From the NCBI GenBank assembly GCA_002686265.1, contig NZBA01000036.1, positions 1 to 64,000 on the forward strand: a stretch of 64,000 nucleotides of DNA. The letters run 5' to 3'. Both the position numbers and the translations under genes were made by a program. Below are positions 8,291 through 17,378 of this stretch, one piece after another. How positions within the stretch are numbered: position 1 is the stretch's first letter; each line of letters opens with the position of its first letter. This stretch comes from Planctomycetota bacterium. Its GTDB lineage: Bacteria > Planctomycetota > UBA1135 > GCA-002686595. The notes below the pieces were generated by a model. The model did not search any database, had not been told where the DNA came from, and was given only the letters and a program-made list of their open reading frames with translations.

Positions 8291-10045
8291 ATGAGCAGGA
8301 ATCCCTTGGAGGCGGACTCGCGCCTTGGTCTCGAACGGCACCTGGTCGCCTTCGATCCGCGGCGCGTGCCGGTGTACCGCTTCGACGCGGTGGTCGTGGG
8401 GGGCGGGCTGGCGGGCGGTGTCGCGGCGCTCATCGCGGCGCGCGGCGGCCGCTCGGTTGCCCTGGTCACCAAGGCGGCTTTGGGAGAGGGGAACACCCGC
8501 TATGCGCAGGGCGGGCTCGCCGCCGTGGGCGCCGCCGACGACAGCGTTGCGTTGCACGTCGCCGACACCCTGCGCGTCGGATGCGGGCTGTGCGACCCGG
8601 CGGTCGTGGGGCGTATCGTGCGCGGCGGTCCCGACGCCCTCGAGGAGCTCATCGACCTGGGGACGGAGCTCGACCGCGGCCCCGACGGGAGCCTGCGCCT
8701 TTCGCGCGAGGGCGGCCACTCGCGGGGGCGGGTGGCCCATGCACGCGGCGACGCGACCGGCCTCGAGATCCAGCGCGCCGTGAACGCCGCCCTTGCGGCC
8801 GAGCCTGCGATCACCAGCTTCCCCGAGACCTTCGCCGTGGACCTGCTCGGAGACGGGCGGGGCGACCTGGCCGGCGTGCAGGGCCGGACCGCCGGTGGCG
8901 AGCACGTTGCTTTCTGCGCGCCGGACGTGCTGCTCGCCACCGGTGGCTCGGGCCAGATCTACCGCGAGACGACCAACCCGCCGGTGGCGACGGGGGACGG
9001 CGTTGCCATGGCCTTCCGGGCCGGCGCGCGCCTGCGGGACCTCGAGTTCGTGCAGTTCCACCCGACCTGCCTCTACATCGCCGGTGCGGCGCGCGTGCTG
9101 ATCAGCGAGGTCCTGCGCGGTGCCGGCGGTGCCTTGCGCGACCGCCACGGACGACGCTTCATGCCCGAGGCCCACCCCGAAGCCGAGCTCGCGCCGCGCG
9201 ACGTCGTCAGCCGGGCGGTCTTTCGCACGATGGTCGAGACGGGCGACACCAACGTCTACCTCGACCTGTCGGACGTCGATCTCGACCCGCACACCGCCTT
9301 CCCCGGGATCTCGCGCGTCTGTCGCGCCTTCGGCATCGACATCGCCTCCGAGGCGATCCCCGTCCGCCCCGGCGCCCACTACCAGATCGGCGGCGTGGAG
9401 ATCGACCGCGAAGGGCAAACGAGCGTTGAGGGCCTGTGGGCCGTCGGCGAGTGCGCAAGCTCGGGCCTGCACGGCGCCAACCGCATGGGGTCGAACTCCC
9501 TGCTCGAGGCCCTCTTCGGCGGGCTCGAAACCGGGCGTGCCCTCTCTCTGCGCCCAACGCGCGCACCCCAACCGCACAGCGTCGTGGCGGGCGGGGCCGA
9601 TGGGCGCGAGGAGAACGGCTTGACCCAGCCGGTGAACATCGAGGACCTGACCTACTCCCTGAAGTCCATGATGTGGCGCCAGATGGGCGTCGAGCGCGAT
9701 GCCGAGGGCATGAGCGAGGCCGCCGGCAAGCTCGGCTTCTGGTCGCGCGTCGTGCAGGACCTCGCCGAGCCCGGGCCGCGCACCTGGGAGCTGGTCAACA
9801 TGCTCACCGTGGCGCGCCTGGCCACGCTCTCCGCCCTCGGGCGCGAGGAGTCGCGCGGCGTCCACTACCGCACCGATTACCCCGAATCGGGCGACGCGCA
9901 GCACACCCTGCTCACGGGAATCTGGCCGGAGGACGGGCCCAGCCGGGTCCTCGTCCAGCGCGAGGCGGCGGCTTCTCCGGCTCCGGGCGGGGGCGATGCC
10001 GCGGGCGCGCTCGAGCTGCCCTCCACGAAGACCGCCGGTCGATGA
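8291..10045 (+). CDS. nadB: L-aspartate oxidase
   Basis: 584 residues. The flavoprotein oxidises L-aspartate to iminoaspartate, the first step of de novo NAD synthesis, in the cytoplasm. An N-terminal FAD dinucleotide fold 'VVVGGGLAGGVAAL' (about residue 35) is followed by 'RYAQGGLAAV', 'GGSGQIYRETTNP', 'FVQFHPTCLY' and 'GAHYQIGGVEID', all typical of the NadB/succinate dehydrogenase flavoprotein family. The absence of a neighbouring iron-sulfur subunit favours NadB over SdhA. I take ATG 8291 because it precedes a family-length N-terminus; the longer upstream frame is low complexity. The stop overlaps the next start (ATGA), so hflX is translationally coupled. Confidence 0.92.
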   Translation: MSRNPLEADSRLGLERHLVAFDPRRVPVYRFDAVVVGGGLAGGVAALIAARGGRSVALVTKAALGEGNTRYAQGGLAAVGAADDSVALHVADTLRVGCGLCDPAVVGRIVRGGPDALEELIDLGTELDRGPDGSLRLSREGGHSRGRVAHARGDATGLEIQRAVNAALAAEPAITSFPETFAVDLLGDGRGDLAGVQGRTAGGEHVAFCAPDVLLATGGSGQIYRETTNPPVATGDGVAMAFRAGARLRDLEFVQFHPTCLYIAGAARVLISEVLRGAGGALRDRHGRRFMPEAHPEAELAPRDVVSRAVFRTMVETGDTNVYLDLSDVDLDPHTAFPGISRVCRAFGIDIASEAIPVRPGAHYQIGGVEIDREGQTSVEGLWAVGECASSGLHGANRMGSNSLLEALFGGLETGRALSLRPTRAPQPHSVVAGGADGREENGLTQPVNIEDLTYSLKSMMWRQMGVERDAEGMSEAAGKLGFWSRVVQDLAEPGPRTWELVNMLTVARLATLSALGREESRGVHYRTDYPESGDAQHTLLTGIWPEDGPSRVLVQREAAASPAPGGGDAAGALELPSTKTAGR

Positions 10046-11400
10046 GCCGCGAACCCCGACCGACGCTCCCGCCGCGCGAGCGGGTCCTCGTCTGCGGCGT
10101 GCTCCTGGGCGATCAGCGCCCCGAGCACGAGGGTCCTCTGAGCGAGGTGCGGGGACTGGTACGCGCCGCCGATGGGGAGGTCGTCGGCCCCGGCATCGTC
10201 CAGCGCCGGGAGCGGCCGCACCCGGCGACCCTGATGGGCAAGGGCAAGGCGCAGGAGGTGGCCGACGCCGTGCAGTCGATGCACCCCGACGCCGTGGTGG
10301 TCGACAACGACCTCACGCCGGCCCAGGGCCGCAACCTCGAGAAGATCTGGGGCGTGCGCGTCATCGACCGCTCCGAGCTGATCCTCGACATCTTCGCGCG
10401 TCGCGCCCGCACGCGTCAGGCCAGCCTGCAGGTCGAGCTGGCCCAGAACGAGTACCTCTTCCCGCGCCTGCGACGCATGTGGACGCACCTCGAGCGGACC
10501 GAGGGAGCGATCGGGGCCCGCGGTCCGGGAGAGACGCAGCTCGAGACCGACCGGCGCCTGTTGCGCAAGCGGATCCGCGACCTCAAGGCCGAGCTGGACC
10601 AGATCGAGCAGCGCCGAATGCGCGAGGTACGAACGCGCACGGACGTCTTCACGATCGGCCTGGTCGGCTACACCAATGCCGGCAAATCGACCCTGCTGAA
10701 CCGCCTCACCGGCTCGCGGGAATTCGTCGCCGACATGCTCTTCGCCACCCTCGACACGCGCACGCGCCAGTGGGAGCTCTCCGACGGCCGCATCGTCTTG
10801 CTCTCCGACACTGTCGGGTTCCTCGGCCGCCTCCCGCACCACCTCGTGGCCTCCTTCCACGCGACCCTCGAGGAGGCCCTCACCGCCGACGTCCTACTTC
10901 ACGTCGTGGACGGTGCACACCCCGACGCCGCCGGGCAGATGGCGGCCGTCGAGCGCGTCCTCGGCGAGCTCTCGCACCACACTCACGCCGACGTCCTGGT
11001 CTTCAACAAGATCGACCACGTGGGCGACGGAATCGAGCTCGCCCTGCTCTCGAGCGACCGCGAGGAGTCGGTCGTCTACCTCTCCGCGGCCACCGGCGAG
11101 GGCCTCGACCGCCTCGACGCCGTCGTTCGCGAACGGCTCGACGCCCGCTCGGCTCTACTGGACCTCTTCCTCCCCCTGGCCGACGGTCGCCTGGCCGCCT
11201 CGGTGCGTGGCGTCGGGGGCGTCCTCGAGGAGGAGGTGATCGGCGACGCCGAGTTGCGCCTGCGCGTACGCCTGGACGCCGGAGCCTTGGGGAACTTGCG
11301 CCGCCAAGCAGCGGGGGAGCTGCGCTTCGAGCTCCTCGAGCCCCCGCGGGAGGGGATAGACGGCCTGGCGGCCTTCGAGTTCCCGACCGAGCCGGCCTGA
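10042..11400 (+). CDS. hflX: ribosome-associated GTPase HflX
   Basis: 452 residues. HflX binds the 50S subunit and splits stalled or heat-damaged ribosomes. The N-terminal domain includes 'RRERPHPATLMGKGKAQEV', then the glycine-rich HflX signature 'GPGETQLETDRRLLRKRI'. The G domain has G1 'GYTNAGKSTL', G3 'SDTVGFLGRLPH' and G4 'FNKIDHV'. It is about the usual length. The start overlaps the nadB stop by four bases. It converges with the LysM gene only 19 bases away. Confidence 0.94.
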   Translation: MSREPRPTLPPRERVLVCGVLLGDQRPEHEGPLSEVRGLVRAADGEVVGPGIVQRRERPHPATLMGKGKAQEVADAVQSMHPDAVVVDNDLTPAQGRNLEKIWGVRVIDRSELILDIFARRARTRQASLQVELAQNEYLFPRLRRMWTHLERTEGAIGARGPGETQLETDRRLLRKRIRDLKAELDQIEQRRMREVRTRTDVFTIGLVGYTNAGKSTLLNRLTGSREFVADMLFATLDTRTRQWELSDGRIVLLSDTVGFLGRLPHHLVASFHATLEEALTADVLLHVVDGAHPDAAGQMAAVERVLGELSHHTHADVLVFNKIDHVGDGIELALLSSDREESVVYLSAATGEGLDRLDAVVRERLDARSALLDLFLPLADGRLAASVRGVGGVLEEEVIGDAELRLRVRLDAGALGNLRRQAAGELRFELLEPPREGIDGLAAFEFPTEPA

Positions 11401-11419
11401 GGCGCCCCGCCGCCTCCGC

Positions 11420-11944
11420 TCAGGGCTCGAGCTGTTCCTTGGGCGGCAGTTCGAGACTCTGCCCGGCTCGCAGGCTGTGCTCGTCGGTGAGTCCGTTGTA
11501 GCGCGCCACCAGCGCCGGCAGGGGCGGCCGCCCCGTCCCGTAGAAGTCCTCACAGATCTGCGATAGCACCTGCCCGGGGCGCACGGTCACCTCGAAGACC
11601 GGCGTCCAAGGGGGGAGGATCGGCTGCGCCGCGAGAGGGGCCCCGCCCGGCTCGTCGAACGCGCTCTCGATGAGCGGTCCGGCGCCCGCCCCGCGGTCGG
11701 CGCGCGCGGGCGCCGGCGCGTTCCCTTGCTCGGCTCGGGCGATGGGGGCCGGCCAGGAGGCCAGGGGCTCGGTGCCCGCGGGGCGGCCGATCACCACCCG
11801 CGCCCGGCCGCTAGGTGGTCCGCTGCCCTCGCCCGTCCTCAGCTCGATCCGCTCGCGGTGCAGCTCACGCGTCCAGCCGCGGTGCACGACGCCCGCAAGG
11901 GCGAAGAGGGCGAACAGGACGAACCAACCCGACAGGACTCGCAC
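11420..11944 (-). CDS. membrane-anchored LysM domain protein
   Basis: 174 residues from a GTG at 11944. That start places a single hydrophobic anchor ('VLSGWFVLFALFALAGVV') at the N-terminus and avoids the overlap with secDF that the longer ATG frame would need. A Pro/Ala-rich middle leads to a C-terminal LysM-like fold: 'VRPGQVLSQICEDFYG', 'LVARYNGLTDEHSLRAGQSLELP'. LysM modules bind peptidoglycan. It lies downstream of secDF on the same strand. The catalytic role, if any, is unknown. Confidence 0.7.
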   Translation of the reverse strand: MRVLSGWFVLFALFALAGVVHRGWTRELHRERIELRTGEGSGPPSGRARVVIGRPAGTEPLASWPAPIARAEQGNAPAPARADRGAGAGPLIESAFDEPGGAPLAAQPILPPWTPVFEVTVRPGQVLSQICEDFYGTGRPPLPALVARYNGLTDEHSLRAGQSLELPPKEQLEP

Positions 11945-12024
11945 ACGGGGAGTCTGCCACTGTGCGGAGGGCAGGTCGAGCCTCGCGGTGCGGCTGCTGA
12001 GCGGACTTTCGGGACTCCGCCCGC

Positions 12025-15021
12025 TCAGGCGCCGGCGGTCTCGGTCTGCGGGCTCTTCTCGCGGGTGCTCTCCGCCTCCCGACGGGCGCGCGAGCGGTTC
12101 TCCAGCCACAGCAGGGCCGGCGCGGCCACGAACATCGACGAGTAGGTGCCGACCAGCACGCCCATCAGCATGGCGAAGGAGAAGCCCTCCAGGACGCTGC
12201 CGCTCCCGACGTTGAAGCCGAACAGAACCGTGACCGCCAGCAGGGTCGTGATCGAGGTCAACAGCGTTCGCGAGAGGGTCTGGTTGATCGAGAGATTGAG
12301 GGCCTCCGCCAGCGTCCCCTTGGTGCGCGGCAGGTTCTCGCGGATGCGGTCGAAGACCACGATCGTGTCGTTCAGGGAGTAGCCGATGATGGTCAGGAAG
12401 GCTGCGATCATCGGTAGGCTGATCTCGCTGTCGAGGAGGCCCGTGACGTTCGTCACCGACAGCACGCCGAGGACGAACAGCACGTCGTGCACGATGGCCA
12501 GCACCGCCGCGATCCCGTAGCTGTACTCCGCGAAGCGCACGCGGATGTACATCACCACCGCGAACAGGCTCAAGAGCACGGCGATGATGGCCTTGTCGCG
12601 CAATTCGCCGACGACCTGGGCGCCGACCAGGGTCGTCCCCGGCATGGCCAGGGCCAGGCGGTACTCTTCGCCGGCCGCGTCCACCTGCCCGTTGAGGCGC
12701 TTGCCGATCTCCTGCTCGAGGGTCAACAGGGTGCTGTTGGGCTTGGCCGCGCCCGAGAAATCGTAGGCCCCGGGGTGGCCCCCGACGGCGGTGATGCTCA
12801 CGCCGGTCAGCGTGCCCTCGGCCGCGAGGGCGGCGGAGATGTCGGCCGCCGCGTGCTCGTTCTCGAAGTACAGCCGGCCGGTCGCGTCCTTGGTGACGGC
12901 GTCGAGCGCGAGGTCGATCGGTCCCTTCTGCAGCACGTCCGCGAGGGCATCGGCGATCTCGGCCTGGCCCGTCTTCTCACCGCCGGTCTGACCCGACTGG
13001 ACGACGTCGCCCTCGGACTTGTAGACGATGCGGAACTGGCGGAAGCCCGCCTCGTCGTCGCCCGAGTCGAGGATCGGCTTGACCTCCGCCGACTCGCCCA
13101 CGACGTTGGGGATGGCCGAGATCAGCGAGCGGATGTGGTCGGTGCCCTGAGGCTCCTCGGTGCGCACGGTGACCGTGAAGCCGCCGAGGAAGTCGATCGA
13201 CATGCGGTCGCGCTCTGGAATGCTGACGAAGAGCGCCATGCCGCCGACGATCAGCAGCACGGAGATGGGCAGGAGCTTCTTCGCGGCCGACATGAAGTCG
13301 ATGCGCGTCTCCTTGACCAGCTGCCCCATGGAGAAGCTCTCGGCCCCCTTCTCCATGGAGAGGTGCACGAGGATGCGCGTGACGACCAGGGCCGAGAAGA
13401 CCGAGGTCAAGATGCCGATCATCAGGGTCGTCGCGAAGCCGCGGATCGGGCCCGTACCCTGGTAGTAGAGGATCACGGCCGTGATGAAGGTCGTCACGTT
13501 GGCGTCGATGATGGTCACCGTCGCCCGTTCGAAGCCGTTCTTGGCCGCCTGCACGAGCTTGCGTCCCTTACGGCTTTCCTCGCGAATGCGCTCGTAGATC
13601 AGGATGTTGGCGTCTACCGCCATCCCGACCGTCAGGATGATGCCCGCCACGCCGGGCAGGGTCAGGGTCGCCTGCAGGAAGGCCATCGAGCCCATCAGCA
13701 GCGTCATGGAGCACAGCAGGCTGAGGGCCGCGAAGACACCCAGCTTGCGGTAGTAGATCATCATGAACACCAGCACGAGTGCGAGGCCGAGCACGGCGCT
13801 GAGGGCGCCCAGCTCGACGTAGCGATCACCGAGGGTCGCGCCGACTCGCTCCTCCTGCTCGAGCTCGGGCTTGACCCGCAGGGAGCCGGTCTTGAGCACC
13901 TTGACCATCTCCTCGACTTCGACTTGCGAGAAACCCTTGGAGCCGCCGGAGATCCGGAAGCTCTGGAAGAGCGGCTGCTCGATGGTCGCGAGCGAGATGA
14001 TCTCATCGTTGATGACGATCGCCATTAGCTCGCGCACGTACTCGCGGGTGAAGTCGCCGAAGCGGATCGTCGCACGGGCGTTCATGTCGACGCCCACCGC
14101 CGGCAGGCCGAACTCGTCGCTCGAGGGGCGCACGAAGTCGACGTCGGCGCTCGAGAAGGCCCACTCCGTCCGTGCCTGGACGACCACGGGCACGAGGTTG
14201 TCCCGTGCTTCGGGGGCCGCGTCGCCCGCCATGACGTGGTGGGGGAACCAGCGGATGTTGACCGGCGGCCCGAGCGGCGGGTCGAGGGCGTTGAATCCGG
14301 TGATCGCGATCCCGGGATGCTCGTCCAGCCATTCCTGGGCCTTCTGAAGCTCGCTCGTTTCGTCCGTCCCCGAGCCTTGGAAGTCCTCGGTCTGGGCGCG
14401 CGCGAAGATCTCCAGGGAGCCCGGGTTCTGGATCAGGCTGATGATGCTGTCGTGGCTCTTGAGCGTGACCGTCGTCCCCGGCGGGTGGTCCGCGACGTTC
14501 GAGCCGGCGAAGCCGCGCTCGAGGTCGAGCAGTTGCCCGCCGTCCCGGCTCTCGTACTTGATGCGCTCGGAACCGATCGCGATCACGCCCCCGGTCAGGG
14601 GGAAGCCCGAGGCATCCTGGTCGGAGGCGTCGAGGGACAGGGCGCCGTCCACCGGTGCGAGGCGATCGAGCAGAGGGGCCTTCGCCTCGATCGTCGTGCG
14701 CATCATCTGCGCCGGGACCTCGACCACGAAGCTGTCAGCGCCCTCGGGCCGGATGACGGTCTCCTTGGTGCCGGTCGGGTCGACCCGCTCGCGGATGACC
14801 GCGACGGTGTCCTGCATCAGTTGCTGGCGGTTGTCGTATTCCGCCTGCGTGATCTTCTTCTCGGCCAGAGCCCGGTCGAAGTCGATGCTCAGGAGGTAGC
14901 GCGTGCCGCCCTGCAGATCGAGACCGAGCCGAAACGGCGACTCGGGCAGAACGATGCACAGTACGGCCGCGGTCAGGGCGGCGGCGATCCAGAAGACCTT
15001 GCGACCGAGATTCTCGACCAT
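12025..15021 (-). CDS. secDF: fused protein-export subunit SecDF
   Basis: 998 residues, SecD and SecF in one chain. This membrane protein uses proton flux to pull exported proteins through SecYEG. The SecD part has the first helix and 'LGLDLQGGTRYLL', a large periplasmic head, then 'GVAGIILTVGMAVDANILIYERI'. The SecF part restarts near residue 580 with 'SIDFLGGF' and ends with 'IIGYSLNDTIVVFDRIREN'. An unusual insert in the SecD head (about residues 140-190) reads 'IGSERIKYES...LERGFAGSNVADH', a beta-rich motif not normal for SecD. The C-terminal tail is charged. No yajC is adjacent. Confidence 0.93.
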   Translation of the reverse strand: MVENLGRKVFWIAAALTAAVLCIVLPESPFRLGLDLQGGTRYLLSIDFDRALAEKKITQAEYDNRQQLMQDTVAVIRERVDPTGTKETVIRPEGADSFVVEVPAQMMRTTIEAKAPLLDRLAPVDGALSLDASDQDASGFPLTGGVIAIGSERIKYESRDGGQLLDLERGFAGSNVADHPPGTTVTLKSHDSIISLIQNPGSLEIFARAQTEDFQGSGTDETSELQKAQEWLDEHPGIAITGFNALDPPLGPPVNIRWFPHHVMAGDAAPEARDNLVPVVVQARTEWAFSSADVDFVRPSSDEFGLPAVGVDMNARATIRFGDFTREYVRELMAIVINDEIISLATIEQPLFQSFRISGGSKGFSQVEVEEMVKVLKTGSLRVKPELEQEERVGATLGDRYVELGALSAVLGLALVLVFMMIYYRKLGVFAALSLLCSMTLLMGSMAFLQATLTLPGVAGIILTVGMAVDANILIYERIREESRKGRKLVQAAKNGFERATVTIIDANVTTFITAVILYYQGTGPIRGFATTLMIGILTSVFSALVVTRILVHLSMEKGAESFSMGQLVKETRIDFMSAAKKLLPISVLLIVGGMALFVSIPERDRMSIDFLGGFTVTVRTEEPQGTDHIRSLISAIPNVVGESAEVKPILDSGDDEAGFRQFRIVYKSEGDVVQSGQTGGEKTGQAEIADALADVLQKGPIDLALDAVTKDATGRLYFENEHAAADISAALAAEGTLTGVSITAVGGHPGAYDFSGAAKPNSTLLTLEQEIGKRLNGQVDAAGEEYRLALAMPGTTLVGAQVVGELRDKAIIAVLLSLFAVVMYIRVRFAEYSYGIAAVLAIVHDVLFVLGVLSVTNVTGLLDSEISLPMIAAFLTIIGYSLNDTIVVFDRIRENLPRTKGTLAEALNLSINQTLSRTLLTSITTLLAVTVLFGFNVGSGSVLEGFSFAMLMGVLVGTYSSMFVAAPALLWLENRSRARREAESTREKSPQTETAGA

Positions 15022-15177
15022 GGGAGAGATTGGTGTTTCGGATGCGGAGGAGAAGCGAACGGCGGAGATCGGAATCCACGGGCCGGCGAATCAGATCGCC
15101 GGATCTCGGTCGGAGGTTCAGCTCGACCGGGCAAGAGCCCGGGCAAGAGCCCAGCGGAGCAGGGGCGGGGACGAGAT

Positions 15178-15651
15178 TCAGACGCGGGCGGTCTCCTCGG
15201 GAGTCGCCTCTTCTTCGGTCGTCGCGGGGGTCGGCGGAGCTTTGGGCTCGACGACGGCGCCCGCACCGCGGCGCGCCTCCTCGAGGGCACGCTCGCGGCG
15301 TGCCCGCTCACCGAGCAGCTCGCGCACGCGGGTCTTCTTCCCGACGCGGTCGCGCAGGTAGTAGAGCTTCGCGCGCCGCACGTTGCCGTGGCGCGTGATG
15401 ACGACGTCCTGGACTCGGGGGCCGTGCAGGGGGAAGACGCGCTCCACTCCCTCGCCTTGGACGATGCGCCGAACGGTGATGTTGCGGCGGATCCCGCGCC
15501 GACGCACGGCGATGATCGTACCGACGAACAGCTGCACGCGCTCCTTGTCGCCCTCGCGGATGAGGTAGTGGACTTCGACCGAGTCCCCGACGTGGACCGT
15601 GGGGAGGGATTTCTTGCCGAGGTCGGCTTCCAGGCTATCGATCAGGTTCAT
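15178..15651 (-). CDS. rplS: 50S ribosomal protein L19
   Basis: 157 residues from ATG 15651. The L19 core is clear: 'DSVEVHYLIREGDKERVQLFVG', 'GIRRNITVRRI', 'KLYYLRDRVGKKTRV'. It sits at the 30S/50S interface. The usual length is about 115-120 residues; here about 35 extra residues rich in Ala, Pro and Glu form a C-terminal tail. It follows trmD on the same strand, a conserved pairing, but with a 211-base gap. rpsP and rimM, often next to them, are not here. The longer frame upstream is not L19-like. Confidence 0.95.
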   Translation of the reverse strand: MNLIDSLEADLGKKSLPTVHVGDSVEVHYLIREGDKERVQLFVGTIIAVRRRGIRRNITVRRIVQGEGVERVFPLHGPRVQDVVITRHGNVRRAKLYYLRDRVGKKTRVRELLGERARRERALEEARRGAGAVVEPKAPPTPATTEEEATPEETARV

Positions 15652-15862
15652 CGCTCGTTCGGGGCGCCTTGGCGCCCCCTCGCTTCCGTCGTTTCGGGGG
15701 TCTCGGTCTCGTGAGGTCTCGTCGCCGAGTGTCGTTCGCGTTCGGTGCGCCTCGGTGGCGTGCGCGGGACGCCTCGCGTCCCGGTGATCGATCGTCGTTC
15801 TCGCGGTCTTCGTGTCGCTGTTCGTGGTCAGCTTCCGTGTTTGGTGTGAGCGTTCCGGCTTC

Positions 15863-16600
15863 TCATTTTCCTTCGCTCTCCCGCAAGTGCTCGCCGCGTT
15901 CATGCGCGCGCTTGCGGCGCCAACGCGCAATCGCCGCGTGGTCGCCACTCAGCAGCACCTCGGGCACCGCGCGCCCGCGATAGGAGCGCGGTCGCGTGTA
16001 GTGCGGGTGGTCGAAGATCGGGGGCGGTGGCTCGGCGCGCTCGCCGGTGGCGCCGTCGCGGGTTTCCCCCGCGGCGCGGCCGCTCCCAAAGGAGTCCTCG
16101 ACAGCCGAGCGCTCGTTGCCCAGGGCACCGTCGAGCAGTCGCACGACTGCTTCGGTGACGGCTAGGGCGGGGAGCTCGCCGCCGGAGAGCACGAACTCAC
16201 CGAGGGAGATCGCCTCCCATTCGAAGAGCTCCGCGATGCGCTGGTCGAAGCCTTCGTAGCGGCCGCACAGGAGCAGGATGCGCTCTTCAGCGGTCAGGGA
16301 TTCGGCCGTCCCCTGGGTGAAGGGGCGACCGGTCGGGCAGAGCATGATCTTGCGGAACTCGCCGTGCCGGCGCTCGAGCCACTCGACGCACTCGACGATC
16401 GGCTCGGGGCGCAACACCATGCCGGGGCCGCCGCCGAAGGGGCGGTCGTCCACCGTGCGGTGGCGGTCGCGGGCGAAGTCGCGGAAGTCGATCAGCTCGA
16501 TCCGCGCCAGGCCGCGCTCGCGCGCGCTGCCGACGATGCTCGCCCTCAGGTAGGGCTCGAGCGCCTCGGGAAAGAGGGTCAGGATGGAAAAGAACGGCAC
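15863..16600 (-). CDS. trmD: tRNA (guanine37-N1)-methyltransferase
   Basis: 245 residues from a GTG at 16600; the nearby ATG at 16605 is out of frame and no ATG precedes the conserved 'FFSILTLFPEAL' start. TrmD uses SAM to make m1G37 next to the anticodon, preventing frameshifts. The knotted SPOUT fold is shown by 'RPFGGGPGMVL', 'LCGRYEGFDQRI' and 'SLGEFVLSGGELPALAV', and the C-terminal domain by 'PHYTRPRSYRG'. A flexible insert rich in Gly, Ala and Pro lengthens the linker before the last domain. It is divergent from ribE and upstream of rplS. Confidence 0.93.
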   Translation of the reverse strand: MPFFSILTLFPEALEPYLRASIVGSARERGLARIELIDFRDFARDRHRTVDDRPFGGGPGMVLRPEPIVECVEWLERRHGEFRKIMLCPTGRPFTQGTAESLTAEERILLLCGRYEGFDQRIAELFEWEAISLGEFVLSGGELPALAVTEAVVRLLDGALGNERSAVEDSFGSGRAAGETRDGATGERAEPPPPIFDHPHYTRPRSYRGRAVPEVLLSGDHAAIARWRRKRAHERGEHLRESEGK

Positions 16601-16718
16601 GCCATGCCTCCGGGCTGTCTCCTCGCGCGCCCTCGCGCGGGGGCTTCCTGTGCGGGTACACCCCGAAAATGGCCCAGCAGGGTAGACAGGCCGGTATCGC
16701 AGCGTCAAGGGTCTAGGC

Positions 16719-17378
16719 ATGTTCACCGGCATCGTGGAAGGAGTCGGCGTGGTGCGCTCGGTCGTGCCCGCCGGAAGTGGTCTGGTCCTGCGCGTCAGCC
16801 CCCCCGCTGGGCCCTGGAGCGTGTCGGAGGGCGACAGTGTCTCCGTTTGCGGGACCTGTCTGACCGTGGCGGGTTTGGAACCGGGCCAGGGGGATCCCGC
16901 CCGGCCCGCGGGCGGGGGGGCGGAGATGATCTTCGACCTCTCCGCGGAGACCGTGGCGCGGACCTGGTTCGGCGCCCTCGAGTCGGGGTTGCCGCTCAAC
17001 CTCGAGCGCGCGCTGCGCCTGGGCGACCGGCTGGACGGCCACATGGTCTCGGGCCACGTGGACGGTCTGGCGGAGGTGGCGGCCGTCGAGGACTCGGGCG
17101 ACGGCGGCCGGCGCTTCACCTTCGAGGTGGCGCCCGGTCTGGAGCGCTACCTGATCGAGAAGGGATCGGTGACCCTCGACGGCACCAGCTTGACGGTCGT
17201 CGAGCCCGACCGACGGCGCTTCGACGTGGCCGTCATCCCGCTCACCTTGGAGCGCACCAATCTAGGCCGCGCCGTGGTCGGCCAGCGCGTCAATGTCGAG
17301 GCCGACCTGGTCGGCAAGTGGATCGAGCGCCTGCTGCCGCCGTCGGCTTGGCAGCCCGGATCTCGTCCGGGCCGCTAG
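16719..17378 (+). CDS. ribE: riboflavin synthase alpha chain
   Basis: 219 residues. It dismutates two 6,7-dimethyl-8-ribityllumazine molecules to riboflavin. The hallmark start 'MFTGIVEGVG' and two lumazine-binding repeats are present (about 1-100 and 101-200): 'GDSVSVCGTCLTV' in the first and 'KGSVTLDGTSLTV' in the second, then 'NVEADLVGKWIERLL'. It stands alone, without other rib genes or a recognisable FMN riboswitch. The 3' end overlaps the convergent mlaD-like gene by four bases. Confidence 0.95.
   Translation: MFTGIVEGVGVVRSVVPAGSGLVLRVSPPAGPWSVSEGDSVSVCGTCLTVAGLEPGQGDPARPAGGGAEMIFDLSAETVARTWFGALESGLPLNLERALRLGDRLDGHMVSGHVDGLAEVAAVEDSGDGGRRFTFEVAPGLERYLIEKGSVTLDGTSLTVVEPDRRRFDVAVIPLTLERTNLGRAVVGQRVNVEADLVGKWIERLLPPSAWQPGSRPGR

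Noticed and set aside
12487-14028. 513-codon + strand frame within secDF
   Set aside because: It lies opposite the clear SecDF coding sequence and is rich in His, Asp and Arg, typical of antisense frames here.
16601-16718. FMN riboswitch before ribE
   Set aside because: The 118-base divergent gap is short and I see none of the conserved RFN-element segments.
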